This document shows, in pieces, positions 45,611 through 54,678 of a stretch of 64,000 bases of DNA. This stretch comes from Marinicrinis sediminis (GTDB taxonomy: Bacteria > Bacillota > Bacilli > Paenibacillales > KCTC-33676): assembly GCF_042685085.1 (NCBI RefSeq), contig NZ_JBHUMM010000043.1:496001-560000 (forward strand). The letters are read 5' to 3'. The notes under the pieces were generated by a model. That model saw only the letters and a list, made by a program, of their open reading frames with translations, did no database searches and was not told the DNA's origin. Every line of letters starts with the position of its first letter. Within the stretch, counting starts at the first letter, position 1. Both the position numbers and the translations under genes were made by a program.

Positions 45611-46456
45611 ATGACAGTGAAAATTGTAACAGATGGTGCGGCAGACTTGCCGATCAAGCTGCTGGACACAATGGATATTAAAGTCGTGCCTTTAACGGTG
45701 CATTTCGATGACTACGTAACGGACTCCAATGAAGACAACCGGCTATTCTATGAGCGCATGAAAAATGCCAAGAATCTCCCGAAAACATCCAGTCCGTCTC
45801 CCCTTCAGTTTGTGGAAGCGATCGCCCCCTTGCAGTCAGATGTCATTGTTCTGTCCTTGTCCTCTGCACTGAGCAGTACGTATCAAAATGCGCTGATCGC
45901 AAAAGAAATGCTGGAAGAGGATGGCTACGCCCACAAGGTGGAAGTGATTGATTCGAAAACCGCTTCCATGGGCCTGGGTCTGATCGTGCTGAAAGCGGCT
46001 CGTCTCGCAACGGAAGGTCTGCAACGGGCAGAGCTCCTTCGATATGTGACCGAACAGGTCAAACTGACTCGAACGTATTTCTTTCTGGATACATTGGAAA
46101 ATGTCATCAAGGGTGGAAGACTGGATCGCGTGAAAGGAAAGATTGCATCGGTACTGAACATTAAACTGCTGATGCGGGCTAGTGAGGAAGGCGCCGTTGA
46201 AGTGATGGAGAAAATACGTGGCAGCCAAAACGCGATCAAACGGATGGTAGACAAGATTGGTGAGGTCAAGGTTGATTTTGAGAAAGCCGTACTCGCTATA
46301 GCGCACAGCAACGATGAAGGAAAAGCGAAGGACTTGCTGGAAATGATCAAGCAAAAGTATCCGTTCAGGGAGATCATTATTTCTGAAATGGGTCCTGTCA
46401 TCGGTACGTATGCGGGTGAAGGCGGACTGCTCGTTACTTACAGTGACCGGGATTGA
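45611..46456 (+). CDS. DegV family fatty-acid-binding protein
   Basis: 281 residues from ATG 45611; a GTG 9 bases earlier is possible. The start VKIVTDGAADLPIKLL, the loop TSSPSPLQF, LSSALSSTYQNA and GPVIGTYAGEGG at the end match the DegV/FakB fold. Such proteins bind fatty acids for phosphorylation by a FakA-type kinase. A TATAAT at 45561-45566 lies upstream without a good -35. The 160-base gap shows nothing else. Confidence 0.93.
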   Translation: MTVKIVTDGAADLPIKLLDTMDIKVVPLTVHFDDYVTDSNEDNRLFYERMKNAKNLPKTSSPSPLQFVEAIAPLQSDVIVLSLSSALSSTYQNALIAKEMLEEDGYAHKVEVIDSKTASMGLGLIVLKAARLATEGLQRAELLRYVTEQVKLTRTYFFLDTLENVIKGGRLDRVKGKIASVLNIKLLMRASEEGAVEVMEKIRGSQNAIKRMVDKIGEVKVDFEKAVLAIAHSNDEGKAKDLLEMIKQKYPFREIIISEMGPVIGTYAGEGGLLVTYSDRD

Positions 46457-46514
46457 CAGTCACCCGGATTGTGGCAAAATGAAGGGAGCCATGGAGCGTC
46501 CATAGCGGAACAGG

Positions 46515-46592
46515 AAAAGACCGAGTCAGGCAAGGGATGAGAGAATTCGTGAGATCACGTTTCTCGTCCCTGACCCTTCCTCGGTCTTTTTT
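46515..46592. terminator. Bidirectional terminator between degV and hemolysin III genes
   Basis: AAAAGACCGA pairs with TCGGTCTTTT, enclosing GTCAGG/CCTGAC and a further GA-rich hairpin. Both flanks carry A/T runs and the two genes converge here. Confidence 0.75.
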
Positions 46593-46630
46593 GATGTCTT
46601 GTGTCTGGGCTATTCGTTTCATACATTTCG

Positions 46631-47272
46631 TCAGATGGCAGGCATGGGGAGTACATAGAAGAAGATAGCGAAGAAGTGACACACACTCCCGCCGATGACA
46701 AACAGGTGCCATATAGCGTGGTGGTATGGAATCTTCCGCCATACATAAAAGATTGAGCCCAACGTATACACGACCCCGCCAAGCACGAGCCAGAAAATAC
46801 CGGTATCCGGTACACTTTCCCGTAGCGGTCCAAATCCGAAGATGATCATCCAGCCCATTACAATGTATAGCAGCGTGGACAGGATGATGAATCGTTTGAC
46901 GAAGAATACTTTGAATACGATACCTGCAGCTGTCAGACCCCAGATGATGCCAAACAGCGTCCATCCGAGTGGACCACGGAGAGAAACGAGCAGGAAAGGG
47001 GTGTATGTTCCGGCAATTAACACATAGATCATGGAATGATCCAGGATTTCAAACAGGTTTTTGACTTTTCCTTTGGGGAAACTGTGCAGCAACGTAGAGC
47101 ATGTATATAAGAGGACGAGAGAAACCCCGAAGATTGTGAAACTGACAATGTGCCAAGCGTCTCCATACAAACTGGCGAATACGACAAGGAGGACGAGTGC
47201 CGCGATGCTGAGCAAGGTACCGATTCCGTGGCTGATGGCGTTCGCGACTTCCTCCCGCAGATTATATTCCAT
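46631..47272 (-). CDS. Hemolysin III family (PAQR-like) membrane protein
   Basis: 213 residues from the ATG at 47272, 12 bases after an AAGGAG; longer in-frame starts at 47317 have poor RBS spacing. Seven membrane helices. Conserved metal-site marks are present: TCSTLLHSF, LDHSMIYVLIAGTYTPF and HAIWHLFVIGG. Members influence membrane fluidity or act as putative hydrolases; the cytolysin name is historical. Confidence 0.93.
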   Translation of the reverse strand: MEYNLREEVANAISHGIGTLLSIAALVLLVVFASLYGDAWHIVSFTIFGVSLVLLYTCSTLLHSFPKGKVKNLFEILDHSMIYVLIAGTYTPFLLVSLRGPLGWTLFGIIWGLTAAGIVFKVFFVKRFIILSTLLYIVMGWMIIFGFGPLRESVPDTGIFWLVLGGVVYTLGSIFYVWRKIPYHHAIWHLFVIGGSVCHFFAIFFYVLPMPAI

Positions 47273-47323
47273 TTCTTTCAACACTCCTTTTTTTCCTTTG
47301 CGGTAATTCCCGCTCATACCTTT

Positions 47324-47352
47324 ATTTTACTGCAAGATGAGCATAAAACCAA
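47324..47352 (-). promoter_or_regulatory. Promoter of the hemolysin III gene
   Basis: Read on the minus strand: TTGGTT, 17 bases, TAAAAT, about 50 bases before the chosen start. The divergent glutathione peroxidase promoter lies 16 bases away. Confidence 0.5.
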
Positions 47353-47367
47353 ACCTTTTCTGTATGA

Positions 47368-47396
47368 TTGAAAAGACTAAACAAACCTTGTACAAT
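47368..47396 (+). promoter_or_regulatory. Promoter of the glutathione peroxidase gene
   Basis: TTGAAA, 17 bases, TACAAT; a good sigma-A match 54 bases before the start codon. Confidence 0.65.
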
Positions 47397-47449
47397 AAAA
47401 AGAAGCAGAAGATGGTGAGAATGAAGTAAACAGGAAGGGGTTCGATGTG

Positions 47450-47935
47450 ATGAAGGTTTTTGAATATGAAGCAAGGCAGAATGGGAAGGATGTCCCGCTG
47501 AAAGATTATAAGGGAAAGGTGCTGCTGATTGTGAATACCGCCAGCCAGTGCGGATTCACCCCCCAATATGAAGGCTTGCAGAAGCTGTATGACAAGTATC
47601 GGGATCAGGGACTCGAAGTGTTGGCATTTCCCTGCAATCAGTTTGGCAACCAGGAGCCGGGCAATGACGAAGAGATCAGACAGTTTTGTTCATTAAAGTA
47701 TGACGTATCCTTTCCTGTCTTTGACAAAGTCGAAGTCAATGGCGAGCAGACCCATCCGCTCTTCGACCATTTAAAGGAAGAAACTGGCGGACTGCTGGGC
47801 AAAAAGATCAAATGGAATTTCACGAAATTTCTGGTGCATCCGGACGGGGCAACGGTGAAAAGGTTTGCCCCGGTGACTGCGCCTGAGAAGCTGGAGGAAA
47901 CCATTCAGTCGTACCTGAAGGATGTACAGGCATAA
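47450..47935 (+). CDS. Glutathione/thiol peroxidase (BsaA-type)
   Basis: 161 residues, ATG after GGAAGGGG; a GTG immediately upstream is equally possible. Reduces peroxides. The catalytic Cys34 lies in NTASQCGFTPQY (Cys, not selenocysteine), with Gln in FPCNQFGNQEPG and Trp in KWNFTKFLV completing the family triad. In such bacteria the electron donor is more often thioredoxin or bacillithiol than glutathione. Followed closely by a 46-residue gene. Confidence 0.96.
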   Translation: MKVFEYEARQNGKDVPLKDYKGKVLLIVNTASQCGFTPQYEGLQKLYDKYRDQGLEVLAFPCNQFGNQEPGNDEEIRQFCSLKYDVSFPVFDKVEVNGEQTHPLFDHLKEETGGLLGKKIKWNFTKFLVHPDGATVKRFAPVTAPEKLEETIQSYLKDVQA

Positions 47936-47978
47936 GGAACAATCACTCTTGGCAATCTAAGACCAGGAGGTGGTAGGA

Positions 47979-48119
47979 ATGCCGCACAACAAAAGCCATC
48001 GAACCCATGAGCAGCAAAATATGGCTTCCATGAAGGATGAAGCGCATACGCCTTCCAGTCAGAAACAGCGAAACTTGCCTCCCAGCCTGAATCAGGTAGG
48101 CAAACAGGAAAATCGATAG
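47979..48119 (+). CDS. Small hydrophilic protein, 46 residues
   Basis: A short gene with AGGAGGTGGTAGG just before its ATG and a terminator 17 bases after its stop, which together make translation likely. Composition is rich in Gln, His, Lys and Asn, without hydrophobic stretches (starts MPHNKSHRTHEQQNM), so it is probably disordered. Similar in character to small spore or stress proteins, but no family is assigned. Probably co-transcribed with the peroxidase gene 43 bases upstream. Confidence 0.6.
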   Translation: MPHNKSHRTHEQQNMASMKDEAHTPSSQKQRNLPPSLNQVGKQENR

Positions 48120-48135
48120 GCTCCAGGCATGACCA

Positions 48136-48164
48136 ACCCGTCCTTTTCAGGACGGGTGTTTTTC
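48136..48164 (+). terminator. Terminator after the 46-residue gene
   Basis: An 8-bp stem (ACCCGTCC / GGACGGGT), 6-base loop, then GTTTTTC. Confidence 0.82.
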
Positions 48165-48251
48165 GTGAGGAAGGCACTTGCATTCAGGGGGGCAGCCATT
48201 TATAGTAATAGCAGAAAGCCCTGAACCGCAGGCAAGGAAAGGAAGAGCCTA

Positions 48252-49322
48252 TTGACCCATATCCTCGTTGTTTTTACCGGGGGAACGATCGGATCGGTCA
48301 CCGAAAATCAGGAGATTGATGTCCATTCCTCCTCTTATTTTATCCTGGAGCAATATTCGGATTCGGTTATGTCTACTCGATCTCAGTCGGAACTAAACGT
48401 TCAATTTACACCGATTCAGCCCATTAATCAATTAAGCGAGAATGTGCAGCCGCAGGATTGGACCATGTTGTATTACGCGCTCAAGCAAGCGAACTATGCG
48501 CAGTATGATGGGGTCATTCTGACACACGGTTCCGATACGCTAGCCTATACATCCATCGCAATGAGTTATATGTTTGCGGACAGTCCGGTGCCGATTGTAA
48601 CCGTAGCGAGCAACAAGCCGCTAGATCAGCCCGGGAGCAATGGGCTGCGCAATTTTGCAGCGGCTGTAGACTGGATTGCAACTGCTTCGCTGCCAGGGGT
48701 GTACAGCATATATGAAAATGTCAGGGGCCAGATGCCAGTTTATCTCGCTTCCCGACTGTTGCAGTGCCGACACTTTACCGACGATTTTGACAGTACCCTC
48801 GGTGAGCCGTTTGCCTGGATGGAAAATGGACAACCCACGCTTCATCCGCACACGCTCAATCCCGATTCAGCGAAACTGAACCAATATGCTGCACGCAAGG
48901 AGCCGTTATTGCTGGCAGGGGGATACACCTTCACATCAGAAGTGCTGGCTGTTAGGCCGCATCCTGGGCAAAGCTTTGCGTACATGGGCTGGGGATCCAC
49001 ACCGCCGAAGGCTATATTGCTGGATACGTATCACTCCGCTACCCTGAATATCCGGCAAGGTCATGACCATACACTCGTGGAGTGGCTAAGGAATGCTCGT
49101 GCAGCAGGTATTCCCGTCTATCTCACACCTGTCAAACAGCTGGAAGGACCCCATTACGCTACCACGCATGTTTTGCTGAAGGAAGGCGTCATTCCGCTCG
49201 TGCAATTGTCGTTTGAAGCCGCGCTCGTCAAGCTGATGCTCGCATATGGCAGTTTACCGCCAGCGGATATTGCGGATTTGATGACAAGAGAATTGTTTTT
49301 CGAGCAGCACAGTCGCTTATAA
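48252..49322 (+). CDS. L-asparaginase (type I-like)
   Basis: 356 residues, TTG start after AAGGAAAGGAAGAG. Hydrolyses asparagine to aspartate and ammonia. The first catalytic Thr is in VVFTGGTIGS and the second site is LTHGSDTLAYTSIAM, as in the family. There is no signal peptide, so the enzyme is cytoplasmic. The C-terminal half (GIPVYLTPVKQLEGPHYATTHVLLKEG) varies from the best-known AnsA enzymes, so related amidohydrolase specificity is possible. Confidence 0.9.
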   Translation: MTHILVVFTGGTIGSVTENQEIDVHSSSYFILEQYSDSVMSTRSQSELNVQFTPIQPINQLSENVQPQDWTMLYYALKQANYAQYDGVILTHGSDTLAYTSIAMSYMFADSPVPIVTVASNKPLDQPGSNGLRNFAAAVDWIATASLPGVYSIYENVRGQMPVYLASRLLQCRHFTDDFDSTLGEPFAWMENGQPTLHPHTLNPDSAKLNQYAARKEPLLLAGGYTFTSEVLAVRPHPGQSFAYMGWGSTPPKAILLDTYHSATLNIRQGHDHTLVEWLRNARAAGIPVYLTPVKQLEGPHYATTHVLLKEGVIPLVQLSFEAALVKLMLAYGSLPPADIADLMTRELFFEQHSRL

Positions 49323-49436
49323 CCGGATAAGTCCAGTAGCCGGATAACGTAAAGTCATGGGCCCATTTGGGACAGACTGCTGCATGCTACATAGAGGAAA
49401 TCAGCCAGTTAGACAAGGGAGAAGGAGGAACAAGGC

Positions 49437-50165
49437 ATGATACTGATACGAAATTTGGTGAAGAAAATTGCCAACAAACCGTTCCTGAAGCAGGTATCGC
49501 TGAATGTGGACACAGGTGAACTGGCAGCCATCATCGGACCGAGCGGCAGTGGAAAAACGTTGCTGCTTGAATGCATCACACTGAACACACCATGGCACCG
49601 GGGCACCTATCAATTTCAGGGGAAAGTCATTTCGCCCAATACGTTTACTTCCCGGCAGAAGCTGAAAAAGCAGGCGGCCTATTTGAAGGACACGCTGGGA
49701 TTATTGCCCCAAAAAACCGGTCTGCAGAACGTGAAGCAGGGTGTGAAGGAGGCTTTCCCGTTCTGGAAGAGACTGCTGGGAACGAACCAGGAAACACATA
49801 TGGAAGCGATGGATCTAATGGAGAAGCTTGGTTTGCTGGATTTGGCTCACAAGCCGGTTATGCAGCTAAGTGGGGGAGAGAAACAGCGCGTGGCCATCGC
49901 CAAAGCCATCGCCAAGGGAGCGAAGGTCATTGTGGCAGATGAGCCCGTGTCCGGTCTGGATCCGATACGAGCCAATGAAGTCGTCAGAGACTTCAAAGAA
50001 ATGACGCGCAAGTCGGGCGTCACGCTGATTTGCACACTGCATCGGCTGGAACTGGCTGAGAAATATGCGGATCGGATTATTGGAATGAACGACGGTACGG
50101 TCGTGGTAGAAGCAAAGGGAAGACCACTGGAGGACGATGAACGGGAGCGCATCTATCAGACTTAA
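49437..50165 (+). CDS. Orphan ABC transporter ATPase (PhnC-like)
   Basis: 242 residues. Walker A IIGPSGSGKT, LLPQKTGLQNV, signature LSGGEKQRVAIAKAIA and Walker B VIVADEPVSGLDP are complete. Order and length resemble phosphonate-type (PhnC) or amino-acid ATPases. No permease or binding protein is next to it, so the partner is unknown. AGAAGGAGG precedes the ATG, and a terminator follows 45 bases after its stop. Confidence 0.88.
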   Translation: MILIRNLVKKIANKPFLKQVSLNVDTGELAAIIGPSGSGKTLLLECITLNTPWHRGTYQFQGKVISPNTFTSRQKLKKQAAYLKDTLGLLPQKTGLQNVKQGVKEAFPFWKRLLGTNQETHMEAMDLMEKLGLLDLAHKPVMQLSGGEKQRVAIAKAIAKGAKVIVADEPVSGLDPIRANEVVRDFKEMTRKSGVTLICTLHRLELAEKYADRIIGMNDGTVVVEAKGRPLEDDERERIYQT

Positions 50166-50210
50166 ATGCGGCATCGCAATGTGTACCACAGTCATAAGGG
50201 ATTGAAGTAA

Positions 50211-50240
50211 AAAGCAAGCCGACTCGGGCTTGCTTTTTTG
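50211..50240 (+). terminator. Terminator after the orphan ABC ATPase
   Basis: AAAGCAAGCC pairs with GGCTTGCTTT around a short loop and ends in TTTTTT. Confidence 0.88.
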
Positions 50241-50326
50241 TATGCATAGAAATTGCTTCCAGCGTGCATAGTAAGGCATGGAAAGATTTGCATGTCAGTG
50301 CTGATCGTAGAGGAGGAGAACTGGAA

Positions 50327-51643
50327 GTGGATAGTGTAGAAATGGCGAGATCGTTAATGGGCTCTTCATTGGCCTTTCATATTATATTTGCAACGCTCGG
50401 GGTAGGGATTCCCCTCATGATCGTCATCGTGGAGATTATGTACCAGGTTCGCAAGGATCGGGATTACGCGATTATGGCGAAAAGACTGACCAAAGGCTTT
50501 GGCATTATTCTCGGAGTGGCGATCCCGTCGGGTACGATCGTGGGTGTCCTGCTGGCGTTGCTGTGGCCCGGATTTATGGAAATTGTCGGACAGGTCATTG
50601 CCTTGCCCTTTCAGGTGGAAATCTGGGCCTTTTTTTTAGAAGCGGTCTTTATGTCCATTTATGTATTTGCGGCTGATCGATTGTCTCCCACGATGCGAAT
50701 CGTCAGTGTGATATCGGTTGCCATTGGCGCGACGGCTTCTGCTGTCCTGATTACGGATGCGCATGCCTGGATGAATACGCCGCAAGGATTCAGAATCGAG
50801 GAGGGTCAAGTTGTCGATGTGGACCCATGGGCAGCCGTTTTCAATCCAAGCCTGTGGACGACTTCCCTGCATGTGGTCAGTTCAGCCTTTATGACGGGGG
50901 CCTTTGCGATTGTGTCCATTGCAGCCTTTCAGCTGTTGAAAAATCGCGGAGATGAGAAAACGAAGGCCTATCATCAAAAAGGGCTGATGCTCGGATTGAT
51001 GGTCGGAGCGATCATGTCTCTGTTTACCGCGATCAACGGTCATGAGACGGCACAAATGCTGCACGAATATCAGCCAGAGAAGCTGGCTGCAGCAGAGGGG
51101 CTGTTTGAGACGACGGATTATGCGCCGCTGGCAATCGGCGGAATCGTAGATGAAGAGACCGGCAGCGTCAAGTACGGACTGGAAATTCCCTGGTTGCTCA
51201 GTTTTCTGGCCGACAATCGGTTTGATACGGTTGTAAAGGGCTTGAATGAATTCCCGAGAGACGAATGGCCGCCTCTGTATATTCATCTGTTGTTCAATCT
51301 CATGGTAGGGATTGGCACCATCCTGATCGTCCTTTCATTCGCCGGATTATTCTATCGGTATATTCGCAAGCGTCAAATACCTGCCTGGCTGCTGCGTATT
51401 CTGACGACGACCGGTATCTTGTCGATGATCGGGATTGAGACGGGATGGATCTTCAGCTGTACAGGCAGACAACCCTGGACCATCTACCACATTCAGCGAA
51501 CGGAGGATGCGGCTGTGCAATCCGAATCGCTGGGTACGCTGTTCCTGCTCTTCATTTCTTTGTACGCGTTTTTGTTGCTGCTGACGATCTTCATTATGCT
51601 GTTTTACTTCCGTCGCCACCCTGTGCGGCGCGAGCTGTCCTGA
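50327..51643 (+). CDS. cydA: Cytochrome bd-type quinol oxidase subunit I
   Basis: About 438 residues from GTG 50327, which follows AGGAGGAG by 8 bases; the longer frame from 50264 runs through that RBS. Oxidises quinol and reduces oxygen in the membrane. Heme-ligand regions are visible: SLAFHIIFATLGVGIPLMIV, FQVEIWAFFLEAVFMSIY and METGWIFSC-like IGIETGWIFSCTGRQPWTI. The Q-loop is short, as in CioA-type oxidases. Subunit II follows. Confidence 0.92.
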   Translation: MDSVEMARSLMGSSLAFHIIFATLGVGIPLMIVIVEIMYQVRKDRDYAIMAKRLTKGFGIILGVAIPSGTIVGVLLALLWPGFMEIVGQVIALPFQVEIWAFFLEAVFMSIYVFAADRLSPTMRIVSVISVAIGATASAVLITDAHAWMNTPQGFRIEEGQVVDVDPWAAVFNPSLWTTSLHVVSSAFMTGAFAIVSIAAFQLLKNRGDEKTKAYHQKGLMLGLMVGAIMSLFTAINGHETAQMLHEYQPEKLAAAEGLFETTDYAPLAIGGIVDEETGSVKYGLEIPWLLSFLADNRFDTVVKGLNEFPRDEWPPLYIHLLFNLMVGIGTILIVLSFAGLFYRYIRKRQIPAWLLRILTTTGILSMIGIETGWIFSCTGRQPWTIYHIQRTEDAAVQSESLGTLFLLFISLYAFLLLLTIFIMLFYFRRHPVRRELS

Positions 51644-51692
51644 GGTTCCTGAGGTTACGGTCTGAAAGACTGGAAGTAAAAAGAAAGGGGTT

Positions 51693-52730
51693 ATGACTGT
51701 GCCAGAGGCCATGATTGCCATTGTGATCCTGTGGGTGTTTATATTTATTTATTCCATCGTCGGTTCCATTGATTTCGGGGCTGGCTTTTGGTCCATGCTG
51801 TACGGAAAGCACAAGGGAACAAGGGCAGGGGAATTGGCCAATCGTTTCCTGTCGCCGGCCTGGAAGGTTACGAATGTATTTCTCGTTTTGCTGGTCGTTG
51901 CGCTGGTTGGTTTTTTTCCGCATGCCACCTATACGCTGGGTTCGCTCCTTATTGTTCCGGTCAGTCTGGTGCTGATTTTGCTCACGATCCGTTCGACCTT
52001 TATGGTGTATGCCTATTCGGTTGACCGCTTCCGCGGAACGCTGCGTATCGTCTCAGGGGTGACAGGTCTGTTTATCCCCGCTTTGCTGATCAGCCTGCTC
52101 CCTGTTACGCTGGGCGGATTTCTGAATGTAAATGGTGAATCTGTCAGTCTGAGATTTGCCGATTTGCTGCAATCGCCTACCCTCTATGCCCACCTCGGGT
52201 TCGGACTGACGACCGAGCTGTATTTATCTGCCCTGTTTCTGGCAGATTACGCGAAGGTCGCGGGTGATTCATCTTCCTATCAAACGTATCGTCGTCTGGC
52301 AGTCGCCTTCGGTCCGTCCACATTGGGATTTGCTGTCCTTACGACATGGACGATGGTGCCTGAGGCAAGCTGGATTGTGGAGGCGATTATCGATCACGGG
52401 TTCTGGTTCGGACTGTCTGTGGCTGCGTTCGTCCTCGCTTATGCCTCCTTATGGATACAGGGCAGAGACGGGGAAAAGGGATTGCCAAGGGTGGCGGTAG
52501 TCGGCACTGTCATTCAGTATGGCCTGGCCAGCTATGCCTATGGCGCCTCTCATATGCCGTATATCCTGTATCCGATGCTCACCGTTGAAGAAGGCTTTAC
52601 CAATCCCGCGATGTTTCGATCGTTGTTGTACGGTTATACCATTGGAGCGGCGCTGCTGATCCCTGCCTTTATTATGTTCTGGCGTCTGTTTTTGCAAGAC
52701 AAAAGCTATGCAAACCCGGAGGCGGACTGA
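51693..52730 (+). CDS. cydB: Cytochrome bd-type quinol oxidase subunit II
   Basis: 345 residues, about eight to nine membrane helices. LWVFIFIYSIVGSIDFGAGFW opens as in CydB, and LADYAKVAGDSSSYQTYRRLAV is the mid-protein loop. AAAGGGG lies 2 bases before ATG 51693; the GTG at 51699 has better spacing. No CydDC heme/thiol exporter genes follow, so they must be elsewhere if used. Pairs with subunit I, encoded 49 bases upstream. Confidence 0.9.
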   Translation: MTVPEAMIAIVILWVFIFIYSIVGSIDFGAGFWSMLYGKHKGTRAGELANRFLSPAWKVTNVFLVLLVVALVGFFPHATYTLGSLLIVPVSLVLILLTIRSTFMVYAYSVDRFRGTLRIVSGVTGLFIPALLISLLPVTLGGFLNVNGESVSLRFADLLQSPTLYAHLGFGLTTELYLSALFLADYAKVAGDSSSYQTYRRLAVAFGPSTLGFAVLTTWTMVPEASWIVEAIIDHGFWFGLSVAAFVLAYASLWIQGRDGEKGLPRVAVVGTVIQYGLASYAYGASHMPYILYPMLTVEEGFTNPAMFRSLLYGYTIGAALLIPAFIMFWRLFLQDKSYANPEAD

Positions 52731-52849
52731 GAAGTGGGAGAAACAAGGATGGGGAATGGTTGAGGAACGGGATGGGATGATGGTTGAAAGAATGCACAAG
52801 CTTTGATAGGTTTAAAAGTATAAATCGCAAGATCATGGGGAGAGTTGTC

Positions 52850-54598
52850 GTGTTACATTCATTGGAGAAAATGCTTCGGAATCTGGATGGAAAAAGCTAT
52901 AAAATGTACAAGCAAATTGAAGGGTCTTACGAGGAAGAGTGGTTCCAGCTCCATATTGATTATGTGCAGGGCGATCCATTTGCAGCACCGACCCGAATCC
53001 GTTGGGTCATCCCGAAATCCTTTGTGGCGTTTGAAGAGGAATGGGTCGGAACGAAAGCACGCAAGATCGCTTTTGTCGATTATATGACCCGCCAGCTAGC
53101 TAGTGAGCTGGTTCGTATATCTGGTCGCCACAGTCAACAAAGCTCAGGCAAGCCCGACAGCCACCATGGATTGACCAAGGGCACGGGCAACAGTGGCCTG
53201 GCGATGATGGATACGCCCGGACAGGAGATGCTCGAGCGCTCTTCTATCGCGATCCTCAAGCATCACCTGGACATTCGCATGACCATCGGTTTGCCTGCTG
53301 CCGGCAGAAGGATACTTGGCCTGAATGCCATTCAGATGTTATGCAATCAACTGCCGCTTGCACTCAAAAAAATAGGAGCGTCTCTGGATCATGCATCATT
53401 GCAAGCTCAACTGATGCTTGCAGATCAGCAGGAGGACATCCGCACTTTTCTGCGAACGAACGGGTACATCGCTTTTGTAGCGAACGGTTCCATATTGCCG
53501 CGTGAAAGCGGAATCAGCAATCGTCCTATGCACGCTTCGCAGGCTGTTGCATTTCAGTCTCCAGCATCCATGGAGATCGAGATACCTGTCAGACATCGGT
53601 CTGCACCCATTGCCGGAATGGGGATTCGCCGAGGGGTTACGGTCATTGCTGGTGGGGGATTTCATGGCAAGAGTACGTTGCTGAGAAGTCTGGAAAGAGG
53701 GGTATATCCTCATATCGCCGTGGACGGCAGAGAATTTGTGATTACGGACACGGATGCTGTAAAAATTCGTGCAGAGGACGGTCGCAGCATTGAGCGGGTG
53801 AACATCCAGCCCTTTATCAATCATTTGCCATTTGGACAGGATACCACGGCCTTTACGACGGAAAATGCCAGTGGAAGTACATCTCAGGCTGCCAACATCA
53901 TCGAAGCACTGGAAATGGGTGCGAAAGCGATATTGATTGACGAGGATACGAGCGCCACGAATTTTATGATTCGGGATCAGCGAATGCAGGCCCTGGTTCA
54001 CAAGGAACGCGAGCCTATTACACCTTACATGGATCACGTCCGTCAATTATATGAGAAGCAGGACGTGTCTACCGTGATCGTAACGGGTGGCTCTGGTGAT
54101 TATCTGGAAGTGAGTGACCAAGTTATCGTGATGGATGCATACGTGCCACAGGATGCGACGCTTCAGGCCCGTGAAATCGTACAATCTTATCCTAGTCATC
54201 GTTCCAGCGACCTGGAGCATGAGATCGACTTGATGACCTCGTCTCGGAAACTGGACAGTCGATCCTTGATGATCCCCGGGAGCAAGCAGAAGGTAGAAGC
54301 CAAGAACCAGACCACGATTCAATATGGTCGCAGCTGGATCGACCTGGCGTTTTTGGAACAACTGCTGGAGACGAGTCAAACGAGAGCCATTGCTTATGCC
54401 TTGTTATGGCTGCAAAAACAAAGGAAGAAAAATCAATCGGTCAGCGAGGCGATCGACGCTGTATATACACAGATAGAGGAAAGGGGACTGGAAGCCATAT
54501 CCCCTTACTATGGTGCTCATCCCGGAGATTTGGCCATGCCCAGACGGTTTGAGATTGCAGGCGCGTTGAATCGATATCGGCTCTTGCGTATGCAATAA
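52850..54598 (+). CDS. ABC-class ATPase (PF09818-type)
   Basis: 582 residues from GTG 52850, preceded by GGGGAG; in-frame starts at 52784 and 52835 lack an RBS. The family-type opening LEKMLRNLDGKSYKMYKQIEG, Walker A IAGGGFHGKSTLL and Walker B AILIDEDTSATNFMI are present, followed by VIVTGGSGDYLEVSDQVIVMD. These soluble proteins look like ABC ATPases without membrane partners; function unknown. Predicted in the literature as ABC-class ATPases. It is not obviously part of an operon with the oxidase 119 bases upstream. Confidence 0.88.
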   Translation: MLHSLEKMLRNLDGKSYKMYKQIEGSYEEEWFQLHIDYVQGDPFAAPTRIRWVIPKSFVAFEEEWVGTKARKIAFVDYMTRQLASELVRISGRHSQQSSGKPDSHHGLTKGTGNSGLAMMDTPGQEMLERSSIAILKHHLDIRMTIGLPAAGRRILGLNAIQMLCNQLPLALKKIGASLDHASLQAQLMLADQQEDIRTFLRTNGYIAFVANGSILPRESGISNRPMHASQAVAFQSPASMEIEIPVRHRSAPIAGMGIRRGVTVIAGGGFHGKSTLLRSLERGVYPHIAVDGREFVITDTDAVKIRAEDGRSIERVNIQPFINHLPFGQDTTAFTTENASGSTSQAANIIEALEMGAKAILIDEDTSATNFMIRDQRMQALVHKEREPITPYMDHVRQLYEKQDVSTVIVTGGSGDYLEVSDQVIVMDAYVPQDATLQAREIVQSYPSHRSSDLEHEIDLMTSSRKLDSRSLMIPGSKQKVEAKNQTTIQYGRSWIDLAFLEQLLETSQTRAIAYALLWLQKQRKKNQSVSEAIDAVYTQIEERGLEAISPYYGAHPGDLAMPRRFEIAGALNRYRLLRMQ

Positions 54599-54678
54599 CA
54601 GTGGACCGCTGACACACACGAGGAAGTTCCATCCTGTGTATGTTCAAAAATATGAAGATGATAAGAAGGAGAATCGCC

